Of a DNA stretch of 64,000 bases, positions 24,501-32,961 are shown in pieces; position 1 is the stretch's first letter; each line of letters starts with the position of its first letter. The stretch is from VAYN01 sp963702075. Lineage in GTDB: Bacteria; Actinomycetota; Thermoleophilia; Solirubrobacterales; 70-9. Made by a program: the position numbers and the translations under genes. The stretch lies in assembly GCA_963702075.1 (NCBI GenBank), contig OY969703.1:2356001-2420000 (forward strand). The letters run 5' to 3'. The notes below the pieces were generated by a model that searched no databases, was not told the origin of the DNA, and was given only the letters and a program-made list of their open reading frames with translations.

Positions 24501-24593
24501 GACGTCTGCCCGGCTTACTGCACCTTCGCCTCGATCTGCCGCCGCGACCGCGCGCCCCAGTACATGGACGACGAGGAAGGCGAGGAGCGGTGA
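21519..24593 (+). CDS. AddB-like helicase-nuclease subunit with Fe-S nuclease domain
   Basis: The 1024-residue subunit belongs to a RecBCD-type double-strand-break resection complex. The N-terminus LKLVYGPPNSGRAGVIRR is a degenerate P-loop without the GKT, as in AddB, so helicase activity is unlikely. The middle has UvrD-C-like segments (AARFDHVVVGSLQDGEFP). The C-terminal PD-(D/E)xK nuclease has VVIDYKLAS (about residue 876) and QAKLQLPLYLQAV. Cysteines in FDLCSYRWFAG (about 727) and CPAYCTFASIC (about 996-1006) match a 4Fe-4S nuclease. GTG at 21519 is chosen from the TAGGCT box. It overlaps the helicase subunit by four bases. Confidence 0.88.
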   Translation: MPLKLVYGPPNSGRAGVIRRDFAAALTRDPILVVPTVDDVFAFERELAGGGALLGGSAMTFGGLFRTVATAAGSPPGAELSTAQRLRAVSVAIEARRERLRPLRRSAGRPRFARALERLLGELQAAGVEPEEVEASAATLEGSAYLGDIAALYGAYEEVRGQTGRVDSHGIAREAIAQLRRDSPFWGGRPVLLYGFDDLTENQFELVAALAAQTDVTVALPYEEGSVALAARGRLLGQLRERLAVTAEVVTEPNPLNTESLVLFHLTQSFGQPRPTRVEHDGSLTLLRSAGTRAEAEAIAAHVSRLVAEGADPAEIAVALRDPARRGPEIAAALERNRIAVALEAEVPVAGTSVGGALVALLEAEFGARRAPDFLRYLRGPSGFSPGRVDWFERNLRRRRIRDAETALLLWQGEDGEPPRDLLRLREAAQRSPAVLAAEVGALAGRMASRPLRDAGDGPSLPQGEGLELRAASEIASALAELAELGALAPQPQELAPLIEELDFRVWSGPVEGRVRIADPYRLRAARFDHVVVGSLQDGEFPRRDRGADPFLSDSQRETLGLEARRDTEAEERYLFHACLALPRRSLALSYRDSDEDGAATARSPLIDDVRALLSPAPDGTSPDSLEEELTVARDLAQVVAPLAEAPSKDELARALAAHGPGADAPTLLAQVGVEAELAAEIVARVGDARRAEAASRAPGPLTNPAALESLAAVAAYGGTTLEEFDLCSYRWFAGHELDPQLLDPVPDPLVQGGLMHAALERLYRERPSGDPLPRPETLAAWSERGRELVAAIVAERELGSHPAERAMARRVERLLERFLAEEAERAGAGFEPWLLEARFGEHPDAERPALDLGGWGLHGAVDRVDRAADGRAVVIDYKLASRVTAREKFEEQAKLQLPLYLQAVAKHWGAEAAGALYFALRGTDADARRPRGVVSSAVAADLPYKLYPKDVVEPEELEELLDDSRRRAGEIVARMRTGEIRRDPGPRPGLRGHDVCPAYCTFASICRRDRAPQYMDDEEGEER

Positions 24594-27500
24594 CGGCCGA
24601 GCAGCGCACCGAGGCGCCGCGGCGCGAGCCGACGCCCGAGCAGGCCGCGGCGATCGCCGTCCGCGGCCGGGACGTGCTACTGGAGGCGGGGGCGGGGACT
24701 GGCAAGACCGGAGTGATGGTCGACCGCTACTGCCGCCTCGTCTGCGACTCCGGCCTCTCCCCCGACGCCGTCCTCGCCTTCACCTTCACCGAGAAGGCCG
24801 CGGCCGAGCTGCGCCAGCGGATCCGCACCGAGCTGGCGCGGCGGGCGGAGCGCGGCTCCGAGCGCGCCGCCGCGGTCCTGGCCGGGATCGGCGGCGCCTG
24901 GATCACGACGATCCACGGCTTCTGCAACCGGGTGCTGGCGGCCCATCCCGTCGCCGCCGGGGTCGACCCGGGCTTCCGCATCCTCGACGCGCCCGAGGCG
25001 GCGCGCGCGGCCCGCGAGGCCTTCGACGACGCCCTGGTCGAGTTCCTAGACGCGGAGGGGACCGAAGGTCACCTCCGTGGCGATTCGACGCGGGAGGAGA
25101 CCGTCGCCGCCTACGACGTCGAGGGACTGCGGGGCACGATCGTCGGGATCCACGACGAGCTGCGCAGCCGCGGTCTCGCCGACCCCCATCTGCCGGAACC
25201 GCCGCAATCGGACCCCGAGGCGGCGATCCGCCATGCGGTCGAGGTTGGCGGCGAGTGCGTCGTGGAGCTGAGGGAGCGCGGCGGCAAACGGGCCGATCGC
25301 GAGCGCGAGCTGCTCGAAGAGGCGCTCGCTCGGCTGGCGCAGCTCGGCCCGGAGCCGAGCGTCGACGACCTGCGCCAGGCGACGGTCGACAGCGGCGCCA
25401 AATCGCTCGCTCCGTACAGAGAGGCGATCGACGCCGCCGTCGCCCGCACCGCCGAGGCAGGCGAAGGCGGCGACGCCTACCGCCACCTGGCCGAGCTGCT
25501 GCGCCTCTTCTCCGCCCGCTTCGGGGCGGCGAAGGAACGCCGCGCCGGGATCGACTTCGAGGACCTGCAGATCCTCGCCGCACGGCTGCTGGAGCGGGCG
25601 GAGATCGGCGAGCACTACCGCGGCCGCTTCCGCCAGATCCTCGTCGACGAGTTCCAGGACACGAACCGCCTGCAGCTGCGGCTGATCGAGGCGTTACGTG
25701 GCCCGAGGACCGAGCTGGTCGTGGTCGGCGACGAGCTGCAGTCGATCTACGGCTTCCGCCACGCCGACCTCGACGTCTTCCGTCGCCGCCGCGAGGAGAT
25801 CGACCGCCGCAGCGACGCCGAGCTGATGCGCCTCAGCGGCAACTTCCGCTCGCGGCCGGAGGTCGTCGGCGCGGTCAACCTCTTCGGCGAGGCGCTCCTC
25901 GGCGCCGCGTACAACCCGCTGCGGGTGGGGGCGCCGCCGCCCGAGGAGCCAGCGTCAGGTGAAGGCCCCGCAGTCGAGCTGCTGCTAACCGCCCGCGACG
26001 GCTGGGACAGCGACGGGATCGAGCTCGAGCCGGCGATCGACGGGGCGACGCCGCTCAACTGCCTGGCCGAGGCGCGGGCCGTCGCCGAGCGGCTGCGGGC
26101 CCTCGCCGACGAGGGAGTTCCGCGCGGCGAGATGGTCGTTCTGCTGCGCGCCTTCTCCCACCTCGACGCCTACGAGGACGCGCTCGAACGCGCCGGCCTG
26201 CGGCCCTACGTGGTCGGCGGCCGCGGCTACTGGTCCCAGCAGCAGGTCGCCGACGTCTGCGCCCTGCTGGCGGTGATCGCCAACCCGCTCGACGACCACG
26301 CCCTCTTCGGCGCCCTCGCCTCTCCCGCCTGCGCGGTCGCCCCGGACACGCTCTGGCTGCTGCGCGCCGCGGCGGGCAAACGGAAGCACGTCTGGCCGGC
26401 GGTCGAGCGGGCCGCAGGAGCGGGCGAGGCGGAGCTGGCCGAGCCCGAGCGGCTGGAGGCGATCCCGGCGGACGAGCAGGAGCTGCTGGCGGCCTTCGTC
26501 GAGCGGATCGCTTCGCTGCGCAAGCGCGGGCCGCGCCTCTCGCTGGCGGAACTGATCGAGGCCGCGGTCACCGAGACCGGCTACGACCTTGCCGTCCTCA
26601 GCCGGCCGGCCGGCGAGGCGCGCTTCGCCAACGTCCGCAAGATGATGCGGCTGGCTACCGAGTTCGAGCAACGCGAGGGTCGCGACCTGCGCGGCTTCCT
26701 CGACTTCCTCGCCGCGCGGGCCGAGACCGACGCCGAGGCGCAGGCGGCGACCGCCGCCGAGGGCCACGACGGCGTCCGGATCATGACCGTCCACAACGCC
26801 AAGGGGCTGGAGTTCGGCGTCGTCGCGGTGCCGGACCTCTCGCGCCGGCTGCTGGGCGCCGGCCGCTCGCCGCTGCTGGTCCTCGGGCGCGAGGAACAGC
26901 CGCGGGTGGGGCTGCGGCTGGTCCGCCTCGGCAGCCCCAAGATCGACCTCTTCGAGTACGGCGCCCTCTGCGAAGAGGCAGCCGAGCGCGAAGCCGAAGA
27001 GGAGCTGCGGCTGTTCCACGTCGCCGCCACCCGCGCCCGCGAGCGCCTGATCGTCAGCGGCGTCGTCAACCCCAAAGCGGGTAAAGAGACGAGGGGCAAG
27101 CCGGTGATCGAACGCCTCGTCGAGACACTGGGAGCTCCGCGCGAGGAAGACTCGACGGTGCCCGTCGCGGTGCCTTCCCCGCGTCCAGGGTTGGAAGCGG
27201 AGCTCGCGCCCTCGGAGATCGCGGTACGCGTGAACCTCCCCTCGCCCGAGCGCGCCGCCGAGCTGCGGGCGCTGCACCGCGAGGGCGCCGCCACGCGCGA
27301 GCTGGGCGAGGGCCCACCGCCGCTGGTCGAGCGCCAGCCGCCGATCGTCCCCAGCCGCCCCCTCTCCTACACCGCGATCAGCGCGTACAAGGAGTGCCCA
27401 TACCGCTTCTATATGGAGCGCGTATTGGGTATGGCCCGCATCGACGAGGGAGCGCCTAGCGATGACCTCGCGCTCACCAAGCCAGAAGAACGAACCGCGC

Positions 27501-28126
27501 GGGGGGCTGCCGTTCATGCGCTGTTGGAGTGGAGTCAGGCGAACGCTTGGGCTGAGCCGTCCTTGGAGCTGGCGGAGCGACATGCGGTTGCCAACGGACT
27601 CGACGTCGACGCAGGGCCGGAGCTGCTGGAGCCGGTGCGACAGTGGATCTGCTCGCCGCTGCGGGAGCAGATCGGCACCGAAGCGACCCGTGCCCGCGCC
27701 GAGGTGCCGCTGCTGCTCGGCGTCGGCGAGACCGTCCTGCGCGGGTCGATCGATCTGCTGGTCGAGCGCGAGGGGACGCCGCCGTTGGTCGTCGATTACA
27801 AGACGGACCGCCTCGGCGGCACCGATCCTGCCGAGCGAGCCGCGCACTATGAGGTCCAGCGCTCGATCTACGCCCTCGCCGTCGCCGAGGCGCTTGGGGT
27901 CGAGGAGGTCGAGGTTGCCTATGTCTTCCTCGAGCGACCAGCTGAGCCCGCGACCTCCCTGCTCGGACCTGCCGAGATGGCCGCCGCCCGCGCCTCGCTG
28001 GAAGCGACGATTGCCCATATCGGCAGTGGCGAGTTCCCGGCCGCCGCGGCCAACGAACGCGACTGGGCACTCTGCCGCGGCTGCCCCGCGCTGCGGGGTC
28101 TCTGCTCCGGGCCCCGCGAAGACTAG
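24590..28126 (+). CDS. UvrD/Rep-type helicase-nuclease (AddA/AdnB-like)
   Basis: The 1178-residue motor subunit has Walker A EAGAGTGKT (about 33-41), TFTEKAAAELRQRI, Walker B VDEFQDTN (about 353), GDELQSIYGFRHAD and MTVHNAKGLEF (about 733). The C-terminal nuclease has VVDYKTDR (about 1066) and QRSIYALAVAEALG. Cysteines in KECPYRFYME (about 934) and CRGCPALRGLC (about 1161-1171) look like a second 4Fe-4S nuclease. Two Fe-S-type nucleases in one complex recall mycobacterial AdnAB more than Bacillus AddAB. The GTG start with GAGGAGC upstream overlaps the previous stop (GTGA). Its stop shares CTAG with the convergent xseB gene. Confidence 0.9.
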   Translation: MTAEQRTEAPRREPTPEQAAAIAVRGRDVLLEAGAGTGKTGVMVDRYCRLVCDSGLSPDAVLAFTFTEKAAAELRQRIRTELARRAERGSERAAAVLAGIGGAWITTIHGFCNRVLAAHPVAAGVDPGFRILDAPEAARAAREAFDDALVEFLDAEGTEGHLRGDSTREETVAAYDVEGLRGTIVGIHDELRSRGLADPHLPEPPQSDPEAAIRHAVEVGGECVVELRERGGKRADRERELLEEALARLAQLGPEPSVDDLRQATVDSGAKSLAPYREAIDAAVARTAEAGEGGDAYRHLAELLRLFSARFGAAKERRAGIDFEDLQILAARLLERAEIGEHYRGRFRQILVDEFQDTNRLQLRLIEALRGPRTELVVVGDELQSIYGFRHADLDVFRRRREEIDRRSDAELMRLSGNFRSRPEVVGAVNLFGEALLGAAYNPLRVGAPPPEEPASGEGPAVELLLTARDGWDSDGIELEPAIDGATPLNCLAEARAVAERLRALADEGVPRGEMVVLLRAFSHLDAYEDALERAGLRPYVVGGRGYWSQQQVADVCALLAVIANPLDDHALFGALASPACAVAPDTLWLLRAAAGKRKHVWPAVERAAGAGEAELAEPERLEAIPADEQELLAAFVERIASLRKRGPRLSLAELIEAAVTETGYDLAVLSRPAGEARFANVRKMMRLATEFEQREGRDLRGFLDFLAARAETDAEAQAATAAEGHDGVRIMTVHNAKGLEFGVVAVPDLSRRLLGAGRSPLLVLGREEQPRVGLRLVRLGSPKIDLFEYGALCEEAAEREAEEELRLFHVAATRARERLIVSGVVNPKAGKETRGKPVIERLVETLGAPREEDSTVPVAVPSPRPGLEAELAPSEIAVRVNLPSPERAAELRALHREGAATRELGEGPPPLVERQPPIVPSRPLSYTAISAYKECPYRFYMERVLGMARIDEGAPSDDLALTKPEERTARGAAVHALLEWSQANAWAEPSLELAERHAVANGLDVDAGPELLEPVRQWICSPLREQIGTEATRARAEVPLLLGVGETVLRGSIDLLVEREGTPPLVVDYKTDRLGGTDPAERAAHYEVQRSIYALAVAEALGVEEVEVAYVFLERPAEPATSLLGPAEMAAARASLEATIAHIGSGEFPAAAANERDWALCRGCPALRGLCSGPRED

Positions 28127-28380
28127 GTCGGCTGGGAGCCGACCTCTAGTTTCGCCGCAAGGTCGTCCAAGCGCAGCTGCTTCAGGCCCTCGCCGACCTC
28201 GTCGAGCTCGGCGGCGCAGTATTTGACCAGCTCGCGGCCCTCGCGGCAGAGCTCGAGGGTCTCGCGCAGGCCGGACTGACCGGAGTCGAGCCGGTCGATG
28301 ATCTCCTCCAGCCGCTCGACCGCGGCCTCGTAGGAGTCAGGCTGCGCCGTCGGGCTCAGGTCTCGCTCGGACTCGTCCAT
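28123..28380 (-). CDS. xseB: Exodeoxyribonuclease VII small subunit
   Basis: The 85-residue XseB has the family's helical hairpin: YEAAVERLEEIIDRLDSGQSGLRETLELCREGRELVKYCAAEL. Several small subunits bind XseA to form the single-strand exonuclease. The start lies 44 bases inside the 3' end of xseA, so translation is coupled. An Asp/Glu/Ser-rich N-terminus is an actinobacterial extension. Confidence 0.93.
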   Translation of the reverse strand: MDESERDLSPTAQPDSYEAAVERLEEIIDRLDSGQSGLRETLELCREGRELVKYCAAELDEVGEGLKQLRLDDLAAKLEVGSQPT

Positions 28381-29659
28381 CGCTGAAGCGAAGGCTAATG
28401 CGCTCCTCGGCGCTTACCTCGGCGGCGCTGGCCAGCGGCTCGCCGCCCTCCCCCTCGACCAGGGCATAGCCGCGTTCGAGCGTGCGCTCGGGTTCGTGCG
28501 CCCGCAGGGTGACGAGCGCCCGGCCGAGCGCCGCCCGCCGTTTCTCCAGGTCGGCGCCGGCCGCCCGGTTGCGCGCTCGCTCCAGGACCACGGTCCCGAT
28601 TCGCTTCTGCGAGGCGGCTCGTTCGGCCAGCCCGCGTTCGGAGGCGGCGCGGATCTCGCGGATCTTCTGGTTGAGCTTCCCGCGCTCGCGTTGCAGTGCC
28701 CGCGCCGGTCCGCGCGCCAGTGCCCCCAGGTGCCGCGACCGCGTCCCGATCGCCCCCTCCCCCGCCCGCCGTAGCCCGACCGCGCAGCGCTCGAGGCTCT
28801 CGCGGGCGGCGAGACAGTCGAGCGGCACCGCCGCCTCGGCCGCGTGGGTAGGGGTCGAGCAGGCGACCGCGGCGACGTCGTCGATCAAGGTCGTGTCGCG
28901 CTCATGGCCGACGGCGCTGATCACCGGCACCCGCAGCATCGCCACGGTCCGACAGAGGGTCTCGTCGCAGAAGGCCCAGAGGTCGGCGAGGCTGCCGCCG
29001 CCGCGGGTGACCACGATCGCCTCGACCTCGGGGCGGGCCGCCAGGTCCTGCACCGCCCGCCCGATCGCCGGCGCCGCGTGGCGGTCCTGGACCGGCGCGA
29101 ACCCCCAGATCACCGAGCCGCCCCAGCCGCGCCGCTGCAGGCCGGCAAGCAAATCGCGCCGCGCCGCGCCGGTTTCCGCGGTGACGACGCCGATCGCCTT
29201 CGGCAGGTGAGGCCGGTGCAGCTGCTTCTGCAGCTCGAAGAGCCCCTCGGACCGCAGCTGCTTGCGCAGCGCCTCCAGGCGCGCGATCAGGTCCCCCTCG
29301 CCGGCCAGCCGCACGTGCGTTGCGCGGAAGCAGAAGTTGGGCGAGGCCTGGCCGCCGCCGGGGTAGTAGTCGAGCCCGCCGGAGATCACCACTTCGGCTC
29401 CGTCGCGCAGGGCGCCATCGTTCAGGCCAGCCTTCTCGAGGTCGTTGAGCCAGATCGCGCAGGGAACCGCACCGTCGCCGTCGCGCAGCTCGAAGTAGGC
29501 CTGGACTTTGCTGCGCCCGACGCCCGTCACCTCGCCGATCAGCTGCACCCGCGCCCGTTCGCGCATCCACTCCTGCAGCTTGCCCGCGTAGCGGCCGACC
29601 GCGTAGGGGCCGGGAAGCTGCGGCCCCGCATTGGCGGGGGCTAACCGGCTTTCTTCCAC
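28337..29659 (-). CDS. xseA: Exodeoxyribonuclease VII large subunit
   Basis: The 440-residue XseA has an N-terminal OB fold (VQLIGEVTGVGRSKVQAYFELRDGDGAVPCAIW), the catalytic domain with VVTAETGAARRDLLAGLQRR and VVTRGGGSLADLWAFCDE, and GHERDTTLIDDVAA, followed by a long helical region. With XseB it degrades single-stranded DNA in repair. The GTG start at 29659 overlaps the end of the HxlR gene by 19 bases. Three DNA-processing genes (both helicase-nuclease subunits and XseAB) meet here convergently. Confidence 0.94.
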   Translation of the reverse strand: MEESRLAPANAGPQLPGPYAVGRYAGKLQEWMRERARVQLIGEVTGVGRSKVQAYFELRDGDGAVPCAIWLNDLEKAGLNDGALRDGAEVVISGGLDYYPGGGQASPNFCFRATHVRLAGEGDLIARLEALRKQLRSEGLFELQKQLHRPHLPKAIGVVTAETGAARRDLLAGLQRRGWGGSVIWGFAPVQDRHAAPAIGRAVQDLAARPEVEAIVVTRGGGSLADLWAFCDETLCRTVAMLRVPVISAVGHERDTTLIDDVAAVACSTPTHAAEAAVPLDCLAARESLERCAVGLRRAGEGAIGTRSRHLGALARGPARALQRERGKLNQKIREIRAASERGLAERAASQKRIGTVVLERARNRAAGADLEKRRAALGRALVTLRAHEPERTLERGYALVEGEGGEPLASAAEVSAEERISLRFSDGRVRARPEPDGAA

Positions 29660-29994
29660 CGTCTCGCCCAGCTCTTCAGCTCGCTGAGCACGGGGTCGAG
29701 CTGCTGCCCCGCTTCGGTCAAGGAATAGGTGACCCGCACCGGCGCTCCCGCTTCGACCTGGCGCTCGACCAGCCCCTCCTCCTCGAGCTCCCGCAACCGC
29801 TGCGAGAGCAACCGATCCGACAGCCCCGGCACCGCCTTACCGAGCTCGGCATAACGCATCGGCCCGTCGGTAAGGGCGACGACGATAGCCCCGGTCCAGC
29901 GCTTCCCGATCAACTCGATCGCGTGGTGAAAGTGCGGACAAACCGCCCCTCCGGTTTCCCCTTGCCCCTTCGTCGAACCGACCTGCTGCTCCAT
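29641..29994 (-). CDS. HxlR-family transcriptional regulator
   Basis: The 117-residue HxlR protein has the N-terminal Cys in GAVCPHFHHAIELIGKRWTGAIVVAL, the helix-turn-helix LSDRLLSQRLRELEEEGLV and the wing PVRVTYSLTEAGQQLDPVL. Many HxlR regulators sense electrophiles or oxidants through this N-terminal cysteine. A dyad CTTAC-N5-GTAAG lies 10 bases upstream and overlaps a TAAGCT box, suggesting autoregulation and a leaderless start. It lies upstream of, and slightly overlaps, xseA; a functional link is not evident. Confidence 0.88.
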   Translation of the reverse strand: MEQQVGSTKGQGETGGAVCPHFHHAIELIGKRWTGAIVVALTDGPMRYAELGKAVPGLSDRLLSQRLRELEEEGLVERQVEAGAPVRVTYSLTEAGQQLDPVLSELKSWARRWKKAG

Positions 29995-30004
29995 CGAGAT
30001 CGAG

Positions 30005-30019
30005 CTTACAGAACGTAAG
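30005..30019. promoter_or_regulatory. Dyad CTTAC-N5-GTAAG at the HxlR promoter
   Basis: Perfect 5-base arms overlap the minus-strand -10 box TAAGCT, which ends 8 bases before the HxlR ATG. Probable autoregulatory operator. Confidence 0.45.
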
Positions 30020-30035
30020 TGACCGGCTTTTCGCT

Positions 30036-31178
30036 TCAGCCGGTGCAGGGCCCGGTGCTGACCGATTCCGCCGTATGCCGCAGCGCCCCCTGCACCTGCT
30101 CGGCCGGAATCGCGAAACCGCCGCGCGGCCCGCTGGTCGTCGCCGCGAACACCGTCCCGACCACCTCGCCCCGCGGATCGACCAGCGGGCCGCCGGAGTT
30201 GCCGCTGCGCACCGCCCCGCTCAACGCCGTGATCGTCCGTTCGACCGGGCCGTTGCCGTAGGAGTCCTCGCTGATCGTCGCCCGGGTTTCGCCGATCCGC
30301 GCCGGCTCCAGCGCGTAGGGCCCGTTTTCGGGATAGCCGAGCACGGCGGCGTCCTCTCCCTGGGGCCGCTGGGCGCTGATCGGCAGGGTCGGCAGCGCCG
30401 CCCCCACCCGCAGCAGCGCCATATCCTGCTTGGGCTCGTAGTAGATCGGCGTCGCGTCGAGCTCGGTGCCGTCCTGGGTGGTGACGGTGGTGTCGTCGGC
30501 GCCGGCGATCACGTGCGCGTTGGTGACGACGATTTCCGGTTCGACCGCCCAGCCCGATCCCTCGATCCCCAGCCCGCAGGCGGTGCTGAGCACGCGCACC
30601 ACCGAGTCCCCCGCGTGCAGCACGTCGGAGTCGGAGGCGATCTTCGAATCGGGCGCAGCGACCGGCGCGGCCGGGCCGAGGACCGTCGGCGCCGGATCGA
30701 CGCGGTCGAGCGCGTTCAGCAGCGGACCGGTCGGCGGCAGGACGTCGTTGAGGCTGCGCAGGATCACCGACTGCTGGATGTCGGCTCGCAGCCGAGCCGT
30801 CGAGGGCGCGTGCAGGAGCACCGCGCCGAAGACCCAGGCAAGGCCGAGCGCGACGGAGGCGATCAGCGCCGCCCCGCCCGCCCCGTCGGCCCGGTGCAGG
30901 AACGGGCGCCGGACGACCTTTTCGCGAAGCGCGAGCGCGAAGCTCTCGACCGTGACCGCCATCAGCGCCCCGGCCAGCAGCGCCCCCAGTGCTCCGCAGA
31001 GCGGCGCATAGGGCGAGTCGGCCCCCTTGGTCAGCAACAGCGGCCCAATCCGGCTGCCGAGGAAGGCGCCCGCGGCGAAGCCGACCAGGGTGAGGGCGCC
31101 GACGATCAGGCCCTGCCGGTACCCCCAGAGGGCCAGGGCGATGGTAAAGGCGATGATCGCCCAGTCCAAGACGGTCAC
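30036..31178 (-). CDS. MarP-like membrane serine protease (CvpA-like helices plus trypsin domain)
   Basis: The protein has about 380 residues. Four N-terminal membrane helices (LDWAIIAFTIALALWGYRQGLIVGALTL through ALIASVALGLAWVFGAVLL) form a CvpA-like anchor. A chymotrypsin-like protease domain outside the membrane has His in VVTNAHVIAG, Asp in KQDMALLRV and Ser in RSGNSGGPLVD. Cys in STACGLGIEGSGW and a Cys near the C-terminus could form the redox-sensitive disulfide known in Mycobacterium MarP, a protease for acid resistance and peptidoglycan hydrolase activation. GTG at 31178 is chosen since it opens the first helix. It is divergent from the PBP gene, consistent with cell-envelope roles. 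Confidence 0.9.
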   Translation of the reverse strand: MTVLDWAIIAFTIALALWGYRQGLIVGALTLVGFAAGAFLGSRIGPLLLTKGADSPYAPLCGALGALLAGALMAVTVESFALALREKVVRRPFLHRADGAGGAALIASVALGLAWVFGAVLLHAPSTARLRADIQQSVILRSLNDVLPPTGPLLNALDRVDPAPTVLGPAAPVAAPDSKIASDSDVLHAGDSVVRVLSTACGLGIEGSGWAVEPEIVVTNAHVIAGADDTTVTTQDGTELDATPIYYEPKQDMALLRVGAALPTLPISAQRPQGEDAAVLGYPENGPYALEPARIGETRATISEDSYGNGPVERTITALSGAVRSGNSGGPLVDPRGEVVGTVFAATTSGPRGGFAIPAEQVQGALRHTAESVSTGPCTG

Positions 31179-31211
31179 CGCTGAATAGAAGCATGCCGGG
31201 AGAGCCTCCTT

Positions 31212-31217
31212 TAGCTT
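31212..31217 (+). promoter_or_regulatory. -10 box TAGCTT of the PBP gene
   Basis: TAGCTT ends 7 bases before the GTG at 31225. The divergent intergenic region is only 46 bases. Confidence 0.5.
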
Positions 31218-31224
31218 TCGAGCG

Positions 31225-32961
31225 GTGAACCAGTCATCCACCCCTGCTGATCGGCGGCGCCGCCTCGTCACCCGGGCCCTGCCGCTGGGCGTGGTGGCGC
31301 TGGTCGCCTTCGTCGTCGGCGTCACCGCCGGCTCCCCCGGCTCGCCCGAGAAGGACGCGGCGAGCCGCTTCGCCAAGGCCTGGGCGGCGAAGAACTTCAA
31401 AGCGATGTACGCGGAACTGAACGAAGCCTCACAGGCGCAGGTGACCCGCAAGCAGTTCGAAGCCGCCTACCGCGAAGCGCAGGAGACGGCGACGGTGCGG
31501 GGGGTCGAAGCGGGCTCGGTCGGCGACGCGCACTCGTCCGGCTCCGCCAAGGTGGTCCCGATCCAGATGTCGATCCAGACCGTCGCCTTCGGCACCGTCG
31601 AAGAAGCGCTCGACGTCCCCTACGCCGACGGCGGGATCGCATGGGACGAAAGCCTCGTCTTCCCGGGCCTGCGCCCGGGCGAGGAACTGGCCGCCGCGGT
31701 CGAACTCGCCGAACGGGCGCCGATCCTCGCTCGCGACGGGACGCCGCTGGCCGAGGGCCCGGCCGAAGAACGCGAACACCCGATCGGCAGCGCCGCGATC
31801 GACGTCACCGGCGAAGTCGGCGAAGCGCCCGAAGAAGAGTGGCCGGAGCTGGCACGCCACGGCTTCAGCCCGGAAACGCCGGTCGGGATCAGCGGCCTCG
31901 AGCGCGCCTTCAACGCCCGCCTCGCCGGCAAGCCCGGCGGCAAGCTGCTGGCGATCTCCGAAGACGGCTCCTCGGTCCGCACCCTCGCCCAAGGCAAGCC
32001 GCAGAAGGGCGCCCCCGTGAAGACGACGATCGACTCCGAACTGCAGGAAGTGGCGGTCTCGGCGCTGGCCGGGCGCTCCGGCGGGGTCGCCGTCCTCGAC
32101 GCCAAGCGGGGCGACGTCCGCGCCCTCGCCGGCCAGGCCTTCTCCGCCCCCCAGCCCCCCGGCTCGACCTTCAAGATCGTCACCACCACGGCGGCGTTGG
32201 AGGCGGGCAAGGTCAGCCTCGACGACGAATTCGAAATCACCAACGGCGTCAACGTCGGTGGCCGCTTCCTCAACAACGCCAACGGCGAGTATTGCGGCGG
32301 CACCTTCCGCCAGGCCTTCGCCGAGTCCTGCAACGCGGTCTTCGCCCCGCTCGGACCGGCGGTCGGCAACGACAAGCTGGTCGAAACGGCGGAAAAGTAC
32401 GGCTTCAACTCGCCGCCGACCCTCTACGCGCCGCAGATCGTCCGCGAAGTCGAACCCGAGGAATCCTCGATCCCGACCGAAATCGGCGAAGAAATCGACC
32501 TTGGCGTCTCGGCGATCGGCCAGGGCGAAGTGCTGGCGACGCCGCTGGAGATGGCGAACGTGGCGCAGGCGGTCGGCAACAACGGCGTCCGCATGCCGAC
32601 CTCGATCGTCGCCAACAAGAAACTGCGGCCCGACGCCGAACCGGTGCGGGTGATGTCGCCGAAGATCTCCAACGAGCTGACCGAACTGATGATCGGCGTC
32701 GTCAACGAAGGGACCGGCACCGCCGCCGACATCTCCCAGGCGCAGGTCGCCGGCAAGACCGGCACCGCCGAGCTCGGGCCGAAGCCGGGCGAAGAGAACT
32801 CCGAAAACCCGGTCCAGATCAAGGACGCCTGGTTCTCGGCCTTCGCCCCGGCCGAAAAGGCGAAGCTGGCGGTCGGGGTGCTGCTGATCGAAGCCGAAGC
32901 GGCGGGCGGCGAAGTCGCCGCGCCGATCGCGGCCGAAGTGCTCGCAGCCGGCCTCGGCTAG
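31225..32961 (+). CDS. Class B penicillin-binding protein (transpeptidase)
   Basis: The 578-residue protein has one N-terminal membrane helix (about 17-36). An NTF2-like MecA-N domain follows (about 40-150; FAKAWAAKNFKAMYAELNEAS), then a PBP dimer segment and a transpeptidase domain with SxxK at Ser314 (PGSTFK), SxN at Ser368-Cys-Asn370 and KTG in GKTGTAEL. It cross-links peptidoglycan outside the membrane. The NTF2-like domain makes it similar to the PbpA/MecA-like group found in actinobacteria and firmicutes. Whether it has low beta-lactam affinity cannot be judged here. Its stop shares CTAG with the convergent lipoprotein gene. Confidence 0.93.
   Translation: MNQSSTPADRRRRLVTRALPLGVVALVAFVVGVTAGSPGSPEKDAASRFAKAWAAKNFKAMYAELNEASQAQVTRKQFEAAYREAQETATVRGVEAGSVGDAHSSGSAKVVPIQMSIQTVAFGTVEEALDVPYADGGIAWDESLVFPGLRPGEELAAAVELAERAPILARDGTPLAEGPAEEREHPIGSAAIDVTGEVGEAPEEEWPELARHGFSPETPVGISGLERAFNARLAGKPGGKLLAISEDGSSVRTLAQGKPQKGAPVKTTIDSELQEVAVSALAGRSGGVAVLDAKRGDVRALAGQAFSAPQPPGSTFKIVTTTAALEAGKVSLDDEFEITNGVNVGGRFLNNANGEYCGGTFRQAFAESCNAVFAPLGPAVGNDKLVETAEKYGFNSPPTLYAPQIVREVEPEESSIPTEIGEEIDLGVSAIGQGEVLATPLEMANVAQAVGNNGVRMPTSIVANKKLRPDAEPVRVMSPKISNELTELMIGVVNEGTGTAADISQAQVAGKTGTAELGPKPGEENSENPVQIKDAWFSAFAPAEKAKLAVGVLLIEAEAAGGEVAAPIAAEVLAAGLG

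Noticed and set aside
22688..24589. Open frame extending the helicase gene about 630 codons upstream
   Set aside because: It is an alternate frame of the AddB-like gene with Arg/Ala/Pro/Gly-only composition. GTG at 24590 with a Shine-Dalgarno sequence and overlap GTGA is the real start.
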